From Neisseriaceae bacterium HSC-16F19 (GTDB lineage: Bacteria; Pseudomonadota; Gammaproteobacteria; Burkholderiales; Neisseriaceae): 64,000 nt of DNA. Position 1 is the stretch's first letter. Each line of letters starts with the position of its first letter. A model generated the notes under the pieces. That model had not been told where the DNA came from, made no database searches, and worked only from the letters and a program-made list of their open reading frames with translations. Below, in pieces: positions 34,401 to 42,463 of the stretch. A program made the translations under genes and the position numbers. The DNA is taken from assembly GCF_024171525.1 (NCBI RefSeq), contig NZ_JALJZY010000005.1:62001-126000 (forward strand), in the 5' to 3' direction.

Positions 34401-35331
34401 CCAGCTCTTCGCTGCGGCTGCTGGGCTTCATATCGATGTCGAAATCGATGTCGGCCTTGGGCAGGGAAGACAAAAACGCCTGCGGATTGATTTTGCGGCC
34501 GACCAGGTCGATGTGGATGAGTTTGTGGTTGAGCTGCCAGGCAAAAGGCTTGAGGCGGGCATTGGTTTGCAGATGAATGGGGCCGCCGTCCATCTGTGCC
34601 TTCAGTTCCGGCTCGGCCAGGCTGCCTGAAAGCACGGCATGACTGCTGACGGCCTGTTCTTCCAAAACGCCTTCGCCGCCCAAATCGCCGCTGAGGGCGT
34701 AAGGCGGCGTGGTGTTGAGTGCAATGTCGCCGTTGATGGTGTGCCACGGTGTGCGCAGGGCGTCGATGTGCAGGCGGTGGTGTTCGTGGTCGTAACGGTA
34801 GCGGATTTGGCTGGGCAAAAGCAAAACATCGCGTTTGCTGCCGGTGGTGATGCTGCCCACCTCCACCATGTCCACCTGCACTTGCAGCGGCAGGGCAATG
34901 CTTTCAGGCAGCACCGGCGGCAGCGATTCCGGTTGCGGCGGCCGGTCTTTGCCCTGAATGTGTACGGCACCGGCGCTGAGGCGGCGCACATGCAAGAGGC
35001 CGTCCCACAGGCGGCTGTTGTCCCAGTCCAGTGCCAGGTGTTCGATGTCGATGTCGCTGCCGGGGGTTTGGATGCGCCATTGCTCGCCCTGGAAGCCGTG
35101 CCACAGCGTGCCTTTAAGATTCTTGGCTTCAATGTGCACGTCAAACCAGGCGGGAATGCGGAACAAGCCCGTGCGCAGGCCCGATTCGGTGCCGCCCAGC
35201 CAGCCGACGAGTGCGAGCAGGCTCACAACCAGAGCCAGCAGGGTGTAGAGGCTGTGTTTGAGCCAGCGGCGCGGCTTTTTGGGGGCGCGCGGCGGGGTCT
35301 CGGTGGCGGGGAGGGTGGCTTCTGCACTCAT
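31492..35331 (-). CDS. tamB: Translocation and assembly module protein TamB
   Basis: Inner-membrane anchored, periplasm-spanning AsmA-like protein that works with TamA in outer-membrane assembly and lipid transport. 1279 residues. Membrane helix at about 28-46 (LYTLLALVVSLLALVGWLG), a long beta-rich body of repeated amphipathic strands forming a lipid-binding groove, and the DUF490/TamB C-terminal domain from about residue 900, ending with an outer-membrane type strand and terminal SFSIRFD. Its ATG overlaps the tamA stop by one base (TAATG). Confidence 0.93.
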   Translation of the reverse strand: MSAEATLPATETPPRAPKKPRRWLKHSLYTLLALVVSLLALVGWLGGTESGLRTGLFRIPAWFDVHIEAKNLKGTLWHGFQGEQWRIQTPGSDIDIEHLALDWDNSRLWDGLLHVRRLSAGAVHIQGKDRPPQPESLPPVLPESIALPLQVQVDMVEVGSITTGSKRDVLLLPSQIRYRYDHEHHRLHIDALRTPWHTINGDIALNTTPPYALSGDLGGEGVLEEQAVSSHAVLSGSLAEPELKAQMDGGPIHLQTNARLKPFAWQLNHKLIHIDLVGRKINPQAFLSSLPKADIDFDIDMKPSSRSEELDGSIRIRNALPAALNHNGLPVQSVEGEVDIDTNGVIHIKTLAARLMQKGEITFNGTVDAGNDVLDVTAAIADVGSRDLLTDNIPGLLQGSIHAHGSFNNPQADWKLATETADSTGTAQLVTDPANAQQTLLLHQVRLQPKDGGQMQLSGSLALYQQQALEVEVESSQFNPNKLYADFPVGRVNGSIRLKGTLADTDVQGEMLWRDSTLSGAPLSGKAELHYRQQHVEAADILLNLGRNRIVANGSFGKAADKLNLDINAPQLDLFGFGLKGLLTAQGFVGGEPNKLNINLNGQARGLALDDIFQVQQLDFTLQGSPDVTQPLNIKINGQTLHAGGTRIDSIHTDLSGRGNSHNLKADARLQLDGKPYRIDLAANGGLDERYQWKGRVGTLDVGGAFNLKLLAPLQLEAGAERVVMNNARWSAMGGSLNLQSLLWDSRQGLTTKGNAANLALQQLHNIVDLGVQQNLVLSGDWDLSYGDNARGYLKVQQQSGDITLPHRNQALGLSKVVLDTRFHNGQIDNTLTGDTRYGNVDARVVIAQRFGNDITQAPISGHIKVRADDLNNFRHLLPVGMEARGSLAGDAGLSGTVAAPQLNGQLTGRNLYYRERENGVILENGTLQSRFQGRRWLIDSLEFKRHDGSVVLKGTVDMVGNTPDVDVAADFTRYRILDRASQRLTLSGRAQLVYTLQKGMLLLGELKVDQGNFGMPKGSMPTLDDDVEVIGRAKPETDAPMAIAMNLTLDLNDKFRFRGEGLDVLLGGKLTATSQPRENIKIVGTVNIVQGQYKAYGQDLIIEQGTISFVGPVDDPNLKLRATRRFSPVGAGVEVLGSLNNPRVSLVTNEPMSDKDKLSWLILGRASSGGTEDEAALSSAATAWLAGSINDRINLVDEIGFTSQQTRDRKTGELNPAEQVITVGKRLTNDLYLGYQYGLNSASQTVKLTYQISRTLQAIAYVGTDTAGGEVSFSIRFD

Positions 35332-37208
35332 TAAAAACGGGTTCCCAAGCTGATGTGCCAGCGGACTTTTTTGTCGCTGTGACCGTAGGCCAAATCAAAA
35401 GAGAAGGGCGCCAGCGGGCTGAACCAGCGCAGGCCGATGCCGCTGCCGTGCTGCCATTTCATATTGGCAAAGGAATTGGAGACCGCACCGGCATCGTGGA
35501 AGGCGGCCACGGAGAAGTTTTTGTGTACCGGCACCTGGTATTCGACGCTGCCCACGGCCACCACGCGGTCGGGCAGCACCGCATTGTTCGGGCCTTGGAT
35601 ACCGATGCTTTCATATTCGTAGCCGCGCACACTGGTGGCACCGCCGCTGCGGAACAACAGACTGGAGGGTACGCGGCTGTCGCTGCCGGTACGCACATAG
35701 CCCAGCTGGCCGCGCAGCACCCAAGTACCGTATTTTTTCTCTTCCGGGGTGTAGTAATAACCGGCGCGTGTTTCCACACGCTGAATGGAGGATGACGAGG
35801 CCAGGCTGCCGATGGTGGTACCGATTTTGCCTTCCAGGTAATAGCCGTTGGCCGGGCGCAGCAGGGTTTGGATGTTCTGCCGCTTCCACGCCGCGGTGAG
35901 CATGAGCGCATTGCTGCGGCCCAAATCCGGGCCGTTGGTGATGCGCGCGCTCTCGGTGATGTATTCCAGGCCCAGGCGCGAATCGATATTGTCGCGGTCG
36001 CGCACATACCACACGCCGCCGGTGACATTGTTTTTGGTTACCTGCTGCACGGTGGAGCGGCTGTGGTTGAGGCTGCCGGTCCAGTAATAGCCGTTGCTGC
36101 TGCGCGGTTGTTTGAGGCCGATGCCGGCGGTGGTTTTGTAGCGGTCGGTGTCCAGCAGCAGCGAGCCGACATAGCCGCGGTTAAACACATTGTAGTGTTC
36201 GTAACCGGTGCGGATGCCCGGCCCTTCGGCCGAGTCGTAGCGCAAGGCCAAATCGAATTTCTGCCGCTTCATTTCCGTGACCGTGGCCTGCACCGGCACG
36301 CGGTCCTCTTTGATTTGCGTCCACAAAGGCTCTACCGCAGCACCGCCGTAATGGCTGTCCTGCTCCAGCGCCTGCTGATAATCCAGCACCAAATCCAGGT
36401 CATAAGGCATGCCGGGACGGAAGCGGGCAATGCCGCGCGCCACGCTTTCGGGATAACGCTGGGTACCGAGGATGGTGAGGTCGCCGAAATAAATCGGCTG
36501 TTTGCTGTCGATTTGCAGGCTGAGCTGGGCGGTGTTGTTGTCCGGATTGATGGTGGCCTTGCTGGCGGTTACCGCGGCCAGCGGGTATTTTTTGCGCACC
36601 ACCGAGGAGAGCACCGAGGTCTTGCTGTTGGACCACTCGGTTTGCGTAAACGGCTCGCCCACCGGCAGCGACCAGTTTTCCATGGCGTTTTTATAGTATT
36701 GCGGCAGGTCGTCGTCGCCGAGAATATCACCGAGAATGGCCACGCTGACGCTGTCGATATGGGTGCGCGGGCCGGTGGCGATGTCGATGCGCCAGCCTTC
36801 GCCCTGCTCGCGCATGTCTACCTTGCCGTTGAAATAGCCTTGGGTTTCCAGCATGGTGCGGGTGTGGGCCGGGGCTTCTTCGGCCAGAAATTCCACCTGG
36901 TCGCGGTCGAGTTCGGCTTCGGTGTCCTGTTGCTGGGTGATGAGGGGCAGGTATTCCTGTACCAGATTTTGAATGTCTTTGTTGTCGGCCTGAATTTCCA
37001 CCGGATAGCGGATGGCACGGGCGGCGGGCTTGTTAAACAGGGAGAAGGGCTTTTTGTCCGCCTCGTCTATGCTGCTGTCGGTATCGGCGGGCAGCGGCGC
37101 CGGTGTCGGGTCCGCTACATTGGCCACCACCGCATCCTGTGCACGCGCGGGCAGGGCTGCCAGCAGGGCCAGGGCGGAAAACAGCAGTAAGGGGCGGGGT
37201 GTCTTCAT
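35331..37208 (-). CDS. tamA: Outer-membrane assembly factor TamA
   Basis: Omp85-family outer-membrane protein, partner of TamB. 625 residues from ATG 37208. Signal peptide MKTPRPLLLFSALALLAALP with AxA site (ARA); POTRA domains in about 80-330 (RTHIDSVSVAILGDI, PIYFGDLTILGTQRYPESV), then a 16-strand barrel with the Omp85 RGYEYE motif (VRGYEYESIG) and C-terminal phenylalanine (WHISLGTRF). A Met 55 codons upstream is rejected because the residues before 37208 are not signal-like. First gene of the tam-waaA operon, divergent from thiL. Confidence 0.92.
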   Translation of the reverse strand: MKTPRPLLLFSALALLAALPARAQDAVVANVADPTPAPLPADTDSSIDEADKKPFSLFNKPAARAIRYPVEIQADNKDIQNLVQEYLPLITQQQDTEAELDRDQVEFLAEEAPAHTRTMLETQGYFNGKVDMREQGEGWRIDIATGPRTHIDSVSVAILGDILGDDDLPQYYKNAMENWSLPVGEPFTQTEWSNSKTSVLSSVVRKKYPLAAVTASKATINPDNNTAQLSLQIDSKQPIYFGDLTILGTQRYPESVARGIARFRPGMPYDLDLVLDYQQALEQDSHYGGAAVEPLWTQIKEDRVPVQATVTEMKRQKFDLALRYDSAEGPGIRTGYEHYNVFNRGYVGSLLLDTDRYKTTAGIGLKQPRSSNGYYWTGSLNHSRSTVQQVTKNNVTGGVWYVRDRDNIDSRLGLEYITESARITNGPDLGRSNALMLTAAWKRQNIQTLLRPANGYYLEGKIGTTIGSLASSSSIQRVETRAGYYYTPEEKKYGTWVLRGQLGYVRTGSDSRVPSSLLFRSGGATSVRGYEYESIGIQGPNNAVLPDRVVAVGSVEYQVPVHKNFSVAAFHDAGAVSNSFANMKWQHGSGIGLRWFSPLAPFSFDLAYGHSDKKVRWHISLGTRF

Positions 37209-37444
37209 AGGATGTGTGATGTGTGTGCAATGTCCGATAAAACGGGTGCGGCGCGCGCAACAGGGGCGCATTCTAGCATTGTTTGCCGTTTCGGGCAGCG
37301 GCGCGGCGGTGCCTGCGTTGACAGGCGGGGGGCGGGCCGTATAATGCCCCAGGCTCCCGGCAGGGGCGCGCACGGGGCATTGCGGTGCCCCGGTTCAGGC
37401 TGCCTGAAAACCGCTGTGTGCCGTATTTTTTACCGAAATTGATA

Positions 37445-38410
37445 ATGTCTTTAAACGAATTTGACTTTATCCGCCGCTATTTGCAGGCACAGCCGCAACA
37501 GGACGCTGTGTTGCTGGGCATAGGCGACGATGCCGCGCTGGTGCGGCCCGAAGCCGGCGAGGACTGGTGTTTCAGCACCGACATGATGCTGGCTGGACGC
37601 CATTTTTTTGCCGACGACGACCCGGCGGATGTGGCGCACAAATTACTGGCCGTCAATCTCTCCGATATGGCCGCCATGGGCGCAAGGCCGCACTGGGTCT
37701 TGCTCAGCGCCGCCTTGCCCGCACTGGATGAAACCTGGCTGGCACCGTTTTGCCAAACCCTGTTTGCCCAAGCGGCTGCCCACGGGGTGGCGCTGATAGG
37801 CGGCGACACCACCCGCGGTGAGCGGGTATTCAATATCACCATTGCCGGTACCCTGCCGCAAGGTCGTGCTTTGCGCCGTAGCGGCGCGCAGGCGGGCGAC
37901 GATATATGGGTGTCCGGCGTACTCGGTGCCGCTGCCGCCGGTTTGCAACACCTCACAGGCCGCATCAGGCTGCCTGAAAACCTGGCCGCGCCCTGTGTAG
38001 CGGCATTGCGGCGGCCACAGGCGCGGGTGGCGCTGGGGCAGGCACTGCTGCCGGTGGCCCATGCCGCCATCGATGTTTCCGACGGCTTGTTACAAGACCT
38101 GGGCCATATTTTGACCGCTTCCGGCGTGGGCGCTGACATTGATGCCGAACGTGTGCCCTGTTTGCCTTTGTTTAAAAAAGCATTGCCTGCGGATGCCGTG
38201 TGGCCGCTGCTGCTGGCCGGTGGCGACGATTACGAACTGCTGTTTACCGCCGCTGTGGCGCAACGCGCGGCCATTGAGACGCTGGCAGCCGCTGTGGGCG
38301 TATCTTTAACGCGCATCGGCCGCATCCGCGCCGAAGCCGGACTGAACTGCCGTCTGAATGACGGCAGCCCGCTCACACTCGTCCGACAAGGATATGACCA
38401 TTTTGACTGA
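37445..38410 (+). CDS. thiL: Thiamine-monophosphate kinase
   Basis: Phosphorylates thiamine monophosphate to the cofactor TPP. 321 residues from ATG 37445. Typical motifs: EFDFIRRYL at the start, GIGDDAALV, STDMMLAGRHF, NLSDMAAMGARP (Mg site), IGGDTTRGE, IDVSDGLLQDLGHI and GGDDYELLFT. An in-frame DUS encodes IRLPENLA inside the gene (about 37967-37981). Overlaps pgpA by 17 bases. Confidence 0.95.
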   Translation: MSLNEFDFIRRYLQAQPQQDAVLLGIGDDAALVRPEAGEDWCFSTDMMLAGRHFFADDDPADVAHKLLAVNLSDMAAMGARPHWVLLSAALPALDETWLAPFCQTLFAQAAAHGVALIGGDTTRGERVFNITIAGTLPQGRALRRSGAQAGDDIWVSGVLGAAAAGLQHLTGRIRLPENLAAPCVAALRRPQARVALGQALLPVAHAAIDVSDGLLQDLGHILTASGVGADIDAERVPCLPLFKKALPADAVWPLLLAGGDDYELLFTAAVAQRAAIETLAAAVGVSLTRIGRIRAEAGLNCRLNDGSPLTLVRQGYDHFD

Positions 38411-38900
38411 ACCTGTTGTCCGCCCCACTTTGCGCTGGTTGTTGGCGCGGCCGGTGTGCTTTGTCGGTTTCGGCTTCGGCACCGGCCTCGCACCCAAAGC
38501 CCCCGGCACCTTCGGCACCTTGCCCGCCCTGCCGCTGGCCTGGCTGTGCTTGCAGATGCAGCTGCCGCTGCAAGCGCCGTTGCTGCTGATTGCCTTGCTG
38601 TTTTCCATCGGTATTTTCATTTGCAGCCACACCGAGCAGCAGCTGGGGGTGAGCGACCACGGCGGCATTGTGTGGGACGAAATCGTTGCCATGATGCTGG
38701 TGTTGTTCTGCATCCCCTACCATGCGGGCTGGTGGCTGGCGGGCTTTGTGTTGTTCCGTTTGTTTGATGCCGTCAAGCCCTGGCCGATACGCTGGTTCGA
38801 CGCGCGCGTGCACGGCGGACTGGGCATTATGCTCGACGATTTGATTGCCGCCGGCTTCACCTTGCTGGTGCTCGGCTTGTTGCACATGTGGATTGCTTGA
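38394..38900 (+). CDS. pgpA: Phosphatidylglycerophosphatase A
   Basis: Dephosphorylates PGP to phosphatidylglycerol in the inner membrane. 168 residues from ATG 38394, inside the end of thiL. Signature GFGTGLAPKAPGTFGTLPALPL (about 27-48) is followed by four hydrophobic segments, WDEIVAMML and the FDAVKPWPIRWFD motif with LDDLIAA. The thiL-pgpA pairing is common in proteobacteria and indicates co-transcription. Confidence 0.93.
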   Translation: MTILTEPVVRPTLRWLLARPVCFVGFGFGTGLAPKAPGTFGTLPALPLAWLCLQMQLPLQAPLLLIALLFSIGIFICSHTEQQLGVSDHGGIVWDEIVAMMLVLFCIPYHAGWWLAGFVLFRLFDAVKPWPIRWFDARVHGGLGIMLDDLIAAGFTLLVLGLLHMWIA

Positions 38901-38968
38901 TAAGATGTAGGCGATTGCCTTTCAGGCAGCCTGCCCGTTTCACCAACAGACTAAATAGGAGAATGCCG

Positions 38969-39637
38969 ATGGATCCCGTAGCACAACTGGTTTTGGCCGC
39001 ATTGGGCGGTTTTGTTTTGGGCTTGTTGGTGATGTGGCTGGTCAAACGCAGCAGCAGCGGCAAGCAGCAGCAACAGCACGATGCGTTGCAACAGCAGTTC
39101 AGTGATTACCGCCGCCATGTGGACCAGCATTTTGTCGATACCGCTGCCGCCGTGGACGAATTGAACCGCAGCTACCAGAAAGTGGTGCAGCATTTGAGCC
39201 AGGGCGCGCAAAGCCTGATGGGCAAAGAAGCCTTGCAGGAACAGCTGAGCAAACGCACCGATGCTTCGGTAACCGTGGCTTATTTGGCAGCACAAGCTGC
39301 GGTGGCCGATGAGACGGCCGCCGAAAATGCCGCCGCCGAAGCGCTTGAAGCGGCCGAACATACGGCAGACGCAGCGGATGCCTCTGTTGAAACAGTTGAA
39401 ACCGCCGCAGCGGCAGAAACGCCCACCGTGGATTTGGCCCCCGATTTGCCGCCGCCGCCGCCCTATACCGATGCCACCGAGGCGGAAGTGGTGCCCCTGC
39501 ACGGCCAGCCCGACCGCGTGCCCGACCGCATCGGCGATGCCGTGGCCGGTGCCGAAACCGTGGCCCCGGCCGAACCGGTGGAGCCGGAACCGCTGAATGC
39601 GAATGAACCGGCCGATTTGCACAAACCCAAGGTATAG
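38969..39637 (+). CDS. zapG: ZapG/YhcB family protein (DUF1043)
   Basis: Inner-membrane protein linked to cell division and envelope coordination. 222 residues from ATG 38969 (AGGAG at 38957-38961). One N-terminal membrane helix (about 5-22), then a coiled coil rich in Gln (QQQQHDALQQQFSDYRRHVDQHFVDTAAAV) matching YhcB, and a long Ala/Glu/Pro-rich tail from about 110. The stop codon TAG is formed by the first bases of a Correia-like element (TATAG at 39633), so the present C-terminus was set by that insertion or trimmed to it. Confidence 0.85.
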   Translation: MDPVAQLVLAALGGFVLGLLVMWLVKRSSSGKQQQQHDALQQQFSDYRRHVDQHFVDTAAAVDELNRSYQKVVQHLSQGAQSLMGKEALQEQLSKRTDASVTVAYLAAQAAVADETAAENAAAEALEAAEHTADAADASVETVETAAAAETPTVDLAPDLPPPPPYTDATEAEVVPLHGQPDRVPDRIGDAVAGAETVAPAEPVEPEPLNANEPADLHKPKV

Positions 39638-39727
39638 CCATTCCAAATAAAAATGATACGGCGTTGGCTTCGGCTTGCTGTACTCCTTGTACTATCTGCG
39701 CCTTGCCGCTTGGTCTCATTTTTATAG
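39633..39727. mobile_element. Correia-like element, truncated (first of a tandem pair)
   Basis: Begins TATAGCCATTCCAAATAAAA, contains ATACGGCGTTGG, GTACTCCTTGTACTATCTGC and CTTGGTCTCATTTTTATAG. More divergent than the other copies and lacking most of the right end, which is taken over by the next element. Confidence 0.65.
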
Positions 39728-39828
39728 TCATTTAAAATAAGAATGATACGGCGTTGCTGCGCCTTGCCGTACTATTTGTACTGTCTGCGGCTTGCTGCCT
39801 TGTCTCATTCTTATTTTATTCGACTATA
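39723..39828. mobile_element. Correia-like element, short form (second of a tandem pair)
   Basis: 106 bp: TATAGTCATTTAAAATAAGA to TTATTTTATTCGACTATA, with the typical GCCGTACTATTTGTACTGTC core. Same length and sequence type as the pair at 18.8-19.4 kb but opposite orientation. Confidence 0.85.
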
Positions 39829-39901
39829 TTTGCTGCGACTATAATGATATCTGCTGTAGATTTTCAGGCTGCCTGAACGGCAGCCTTTTTGATTGCACAC
39901 C

Positions 39902-40999
39902 ATGAATAAGCAACACGACGATTACGCCGCCCAGCTGGCACACAAACAACAATATCTGCAAACCCTGTTTGCGGGCACGGATTTGCCGCCGCTGGAAGTC
40001 TTTGCTTCGCCGCCGCAGCATTACCGCATGCGTGCCGAATTCCGCATCTGGCACGAAGGCGACGATTGCTGCTACGCCATGTTCCAGCCGGGGCAGAAAC
40101 CTTCGTTTGCCAGCCTGATCCGCATCGACGATTTTCCCGCCGCCCACGAACACATAGGCCGCCTGATGCAGCCCCTGATGGCCGCCATGCAGGCCGATGC
40201 CCTGTTGCGCGAGCGCTGGTATCAGGTGGAATTTCTCACCACGCTCAACGGCGAGACGCTGGTGACTCTGGTGTATCATAAAAAACTGGATGATGCCTGG
40301 GAGGCTGCGGCCCGTGCGCTGGCAGAGCGGTTGGGCATCGCCCTTATCGGCCGTAGTCGCGGCCAGAAGCGGGTGTTGGGCCGGGATTATGTGGAAGAAG
40401 TGCTCAGCGTGCACGGTCGCAGCTACCGTTACCGCCAGGTGGAAGCCGCGTTCAGCCAGCCCAATGCCTTGGTATGCCAGCATATGCTCGCCTGGGCTTG
40501 CGAGGTGGCCGCGCCTTTGGGCGGCGATTTGCTGGAACTCTATTGCGGCAACGGCAATTTTACCCTGCCGCTGGCGCAGCATTTCGACAAGGTGCTGGCC
40601 ACGGAATTGTCCAAAACCTCGGTGGCGGCGGCGCGCTGGAATATCGAGGCCAACGGCATCGGCAATATTGCTTTGGCGCGTTTGTCGGCGGAGGAGTTCA
40701 CCCAAGCTTACCGCGGCGAGCGCGTGTTCAGCCGTTTGCAGGAAGCAGGCATTGCGCTTGCCGATTACCGTTTCAGCACCGTATTTGTCGACCCGCCGCG
40801 CGCGGGCATAGACGCTGCCAGCCTGGCTTTGCTGCAACAGTTCGACAATATCATCTATATCTCCTGCAATCCGGACACTTTGCGCCAAAACGCCGAGGTG
40901 CTGCTGCAAACCCACCGCATCGGCCGCGTCGCCCTGTTCGACCAATTCCCGTTTACCCACCATATCGAAGCGGGGATGTGGTTTGGGCGGCGCTTGTGA
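39902..40999 (+). CDS. trmA: tRNA (uracil-54-C5)-methyltransferase TrmA
   Basis: Makes T54 in tRNA using SAM. 365 residues, typical TrmA length and lacking the Fe-S cluster domain of RlmD. ATG 39902. Features: MRAEFRIWHEGDDCCYAMF near the N-terminus, SAM-binding LLELYCGNGNFTLPLA, FVDPPRAGID, and the catalytic cysteine in IYISCNPDTLRQN with the terminal FPFTHHIEAG. Preceded by a DUS that spans 39866-39877. Confidence 0.95.
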   Translation: MNKQHDDYAAQLAHKQQYLQTLFAGTDLPPLEVFASPPQHYRMRAEFRIWHEGDDCCYAMFQPGQKPSFASLIRIDDFPAAHEHIGRLMQPLMAAMQADALLRERWYQVEFLTTLNGETLVTLVYHKKLDDAWEAAARALAERLGIALIGRSRGQKRVLGRDYVEEVLSVHGRSYRYRQVEAAFSQPNALVCQHMLAWACEVAAPLGGDLLELYCGNGNFTLPLAQHFDKVLATELSKTSVAAARWNIEANGIGNIALARLSAEEFTQAYRGERVFSRLQEAGIALADYRFSTVFVDPPRAGIDAASLALLQQFDNIIYISCNPDTLRQNAEVLLQTHRIGRVALFDQFPFTHHIEAGMWFGRRL

Positions 41000-41036
41000 T
41001 GAGATGAAATCTGTTAAACAGTATCTGATAATATAA

Positions 41037-41067
41037 AAAGCTGCCTGAAAAGATTTCAGGCAGCTTT
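41037..41067 (+). terminator. Variant DUS-pair terminator after trmA
   Basis: AAAGCTGCCTGAAA and TTTCAGGCAGCTTT; each DUS lacks one G (AAGCTGCC). Confidence 0.8.
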
Positions 41068-41207
41068 CAACTTATCTGCATATTTAGGGTAAACAGACAA
41101 TTCGTTCACGGCTGCTTTTTTGTTTCTGGAAAAGCAATATGCTTTTGCTTAGGCGATGGGGTGGGGTTAAAATAGCCTGTCCAAAAACAAAATCAGGAAT
41201 GGGAAAA

Positions 41208-41648
41208 ATGAAAAAAGCAATTTTGGCCTTCGGCCTGATATGGGCGGCGGCCGCGCAGGCTGCGCCGGTGTATGAGTGTGTGGATGCCCGAGGCAACCGT
41301 ACTTATGGCGAGCGTTCCGGCAATAACTGTAAACCGGCTGATTTCCGCGGTACCGGCTTTTATACGGCGTCGGCACAAACTACGGCTACTCCGGCAGCGG
41401 TGGGGCAGTTTGAAGCAGAAACGGCACCGCAAACTTATGAGCATGAAGCAGGCGGAACCGGTGTGGATGGCGGACGGACGGCAGAAGCGCGCCGGGCTTT
41501 GCAGCAGGCAAAGCGGGACTTGGAAGAAGGTAGGAAAATACGTTACGGCCATGAGCGCAATTATGCCCGTTATCTGGAACGCATTTCCGCACTGGAACGT
41601 GCGGTGGCGGAAAAAGAAGCGGCACTGCAGGCTGCAGGCAGCCGCTAA
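41208..41648 (+). CDS. Periplasmic DUF4124-like protein with coiled coil
   Basis: 146 residues from ATG 41208 (in-frame ATG at 41199 also possible). Signal peptide MKKAILAFGLIWAAAAQA, then APVYECVDARGNRTYGERSGNNCKP, which matches the short DUF4124 motif (Y-x-C/W-VDA-G-x-x-Y) and carries two cysteines. A Thr/Ala-rich linker leads to a charged helical tail (AEARRALQQAKRDLEEGRK ... ERISALERAVAEKEAALQ), probably a coiled coil. Function unknown. Confidence 0.7.
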   Translation: MKKAILAFGLIWAAAAQAAPVYECVDARGNRTYGERSGNNCKPADFRGTGFYTASAQTTATPAAVGQFEAETAPQTYEHEAGGTGVDGGRTAEARRALQQAKRDLEEGRKIRYGHERNYARYLERISALERAVAEKEAALQAAGSR

Positions 41649-41668
41649 TACCATGGTGCTGATGCAGC

Positions 41669-41711
41669 CAAACAAAACCCGGCATGATCAAACATGCCGG
41701 GTTTTGTTTGG
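41669..41711. terminator. Bidirectional terminator
   Basis: CAAACAAAACCCGGCATG and its complement form an 18-bp stem with loop ATCAAA; serves the DUF4124-like gene and convergent mlaC. Confidence 0.9.
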
Positions 41712-41722
41712 CCGTATCGGTA

Positions 41723-42331
41723 TTAAGGCTGCTTCAAACCTTTTTGTTTTAAGGTGGCAATGGTGCCGTCTATACCCTGCTGCCGGATCAGTTCGGCAAA
41801 CTGGCTGCGGTAAACGGTAACCAGGCTGCTGCCGCTGACTTTGAAGTCGTAGGCTTTATAAACCGAACCGACTTTGTAGAGGCTGTAGCTGACGGTGTAT
41901 TTCTGACCGCCGGGGGTGGTGATTTCGGTGAATGCTTCCACGCGGTTGTTTTGTCCGGCAACCACTTTGGGTAAAACCTTCACTTTTGCATCGTTGGCGC
42001 CCATCAGGGCGGAACGGGCGTACATGCGGATCATCATGTCTTTGAATGCGCGGACAAATTCGTTTTTTTGTGCCGGAGTGAACTGTTGCCACGGGCGGCC
42101 TACAGCCAAGGCGGAAATGCGTTGGTAATCCAGATAGCCGTCGGCATAGCGCTCGATTTGGCGGATTTTCTGTTGTTCGCTCAAACTGCGGTTGCGGGCG
42201 ATGTTGAGCACGGCATCTACGTTTTGTTGCAACTGGATTTGTGCCGGATGCTCGGCAACAGACTGGGCGGCTGCATAAGGTGCAAGCATCACCATGGGGG
42301 CGATCAGGGCGGTACTCAGCAAACGGTTCAT
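41723..42331 (-). CDS. mlaC: Phospholipid-binding protein MlaC
   Basis: Periplasmic shuttle carrying phospholipid between the outer membrane MlaA complex and the inner-membrane MlaFEDB transporter. 202 residues from ATG 42331. Signal peptide to about residue 23 (YAAAQS), then the Tol_Tol_Ttg2 fold with RYADGYLDYQRISALAVGRPWQQFTPAQKNEFVRAF and a C-terminal FAELIRQQGIDGTIATLKQKG. It is alone here, with a terminator after it; the rest of the mla system is not in the window. Confidence 0.92.
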   Translation of the reverse strand: MNRLLSTALIAPMVMLAPYAAAQSVAEHPAQIQLQQNVDAVLNIARNRSLSEQQKIRQIERYADGYLDYQRISALAVGRPWQQFTPAQKNEFVRAFKDMMIRMYARSALMGANDAKVKVLPKVVAGQNNRVEAFTEITTPGGQKYTVSYSLYKVGSVYKAYDFKVSGSSLVTVYRSQFAELIRQQGIDGTIATLKQKGLKQP

Positions 42332-42463
42332 GTCGTACTCTCTTAATATATAGGTAGGCTGTGTGGTGTGTCTGGATCGCAAACGACCAGACGGCGCGCA
42401 TCATAGCACTGCCCCGGGGTGTTGTCGGGTGTACTTACAAAGCATTGACGGTTTTTGCAAATG

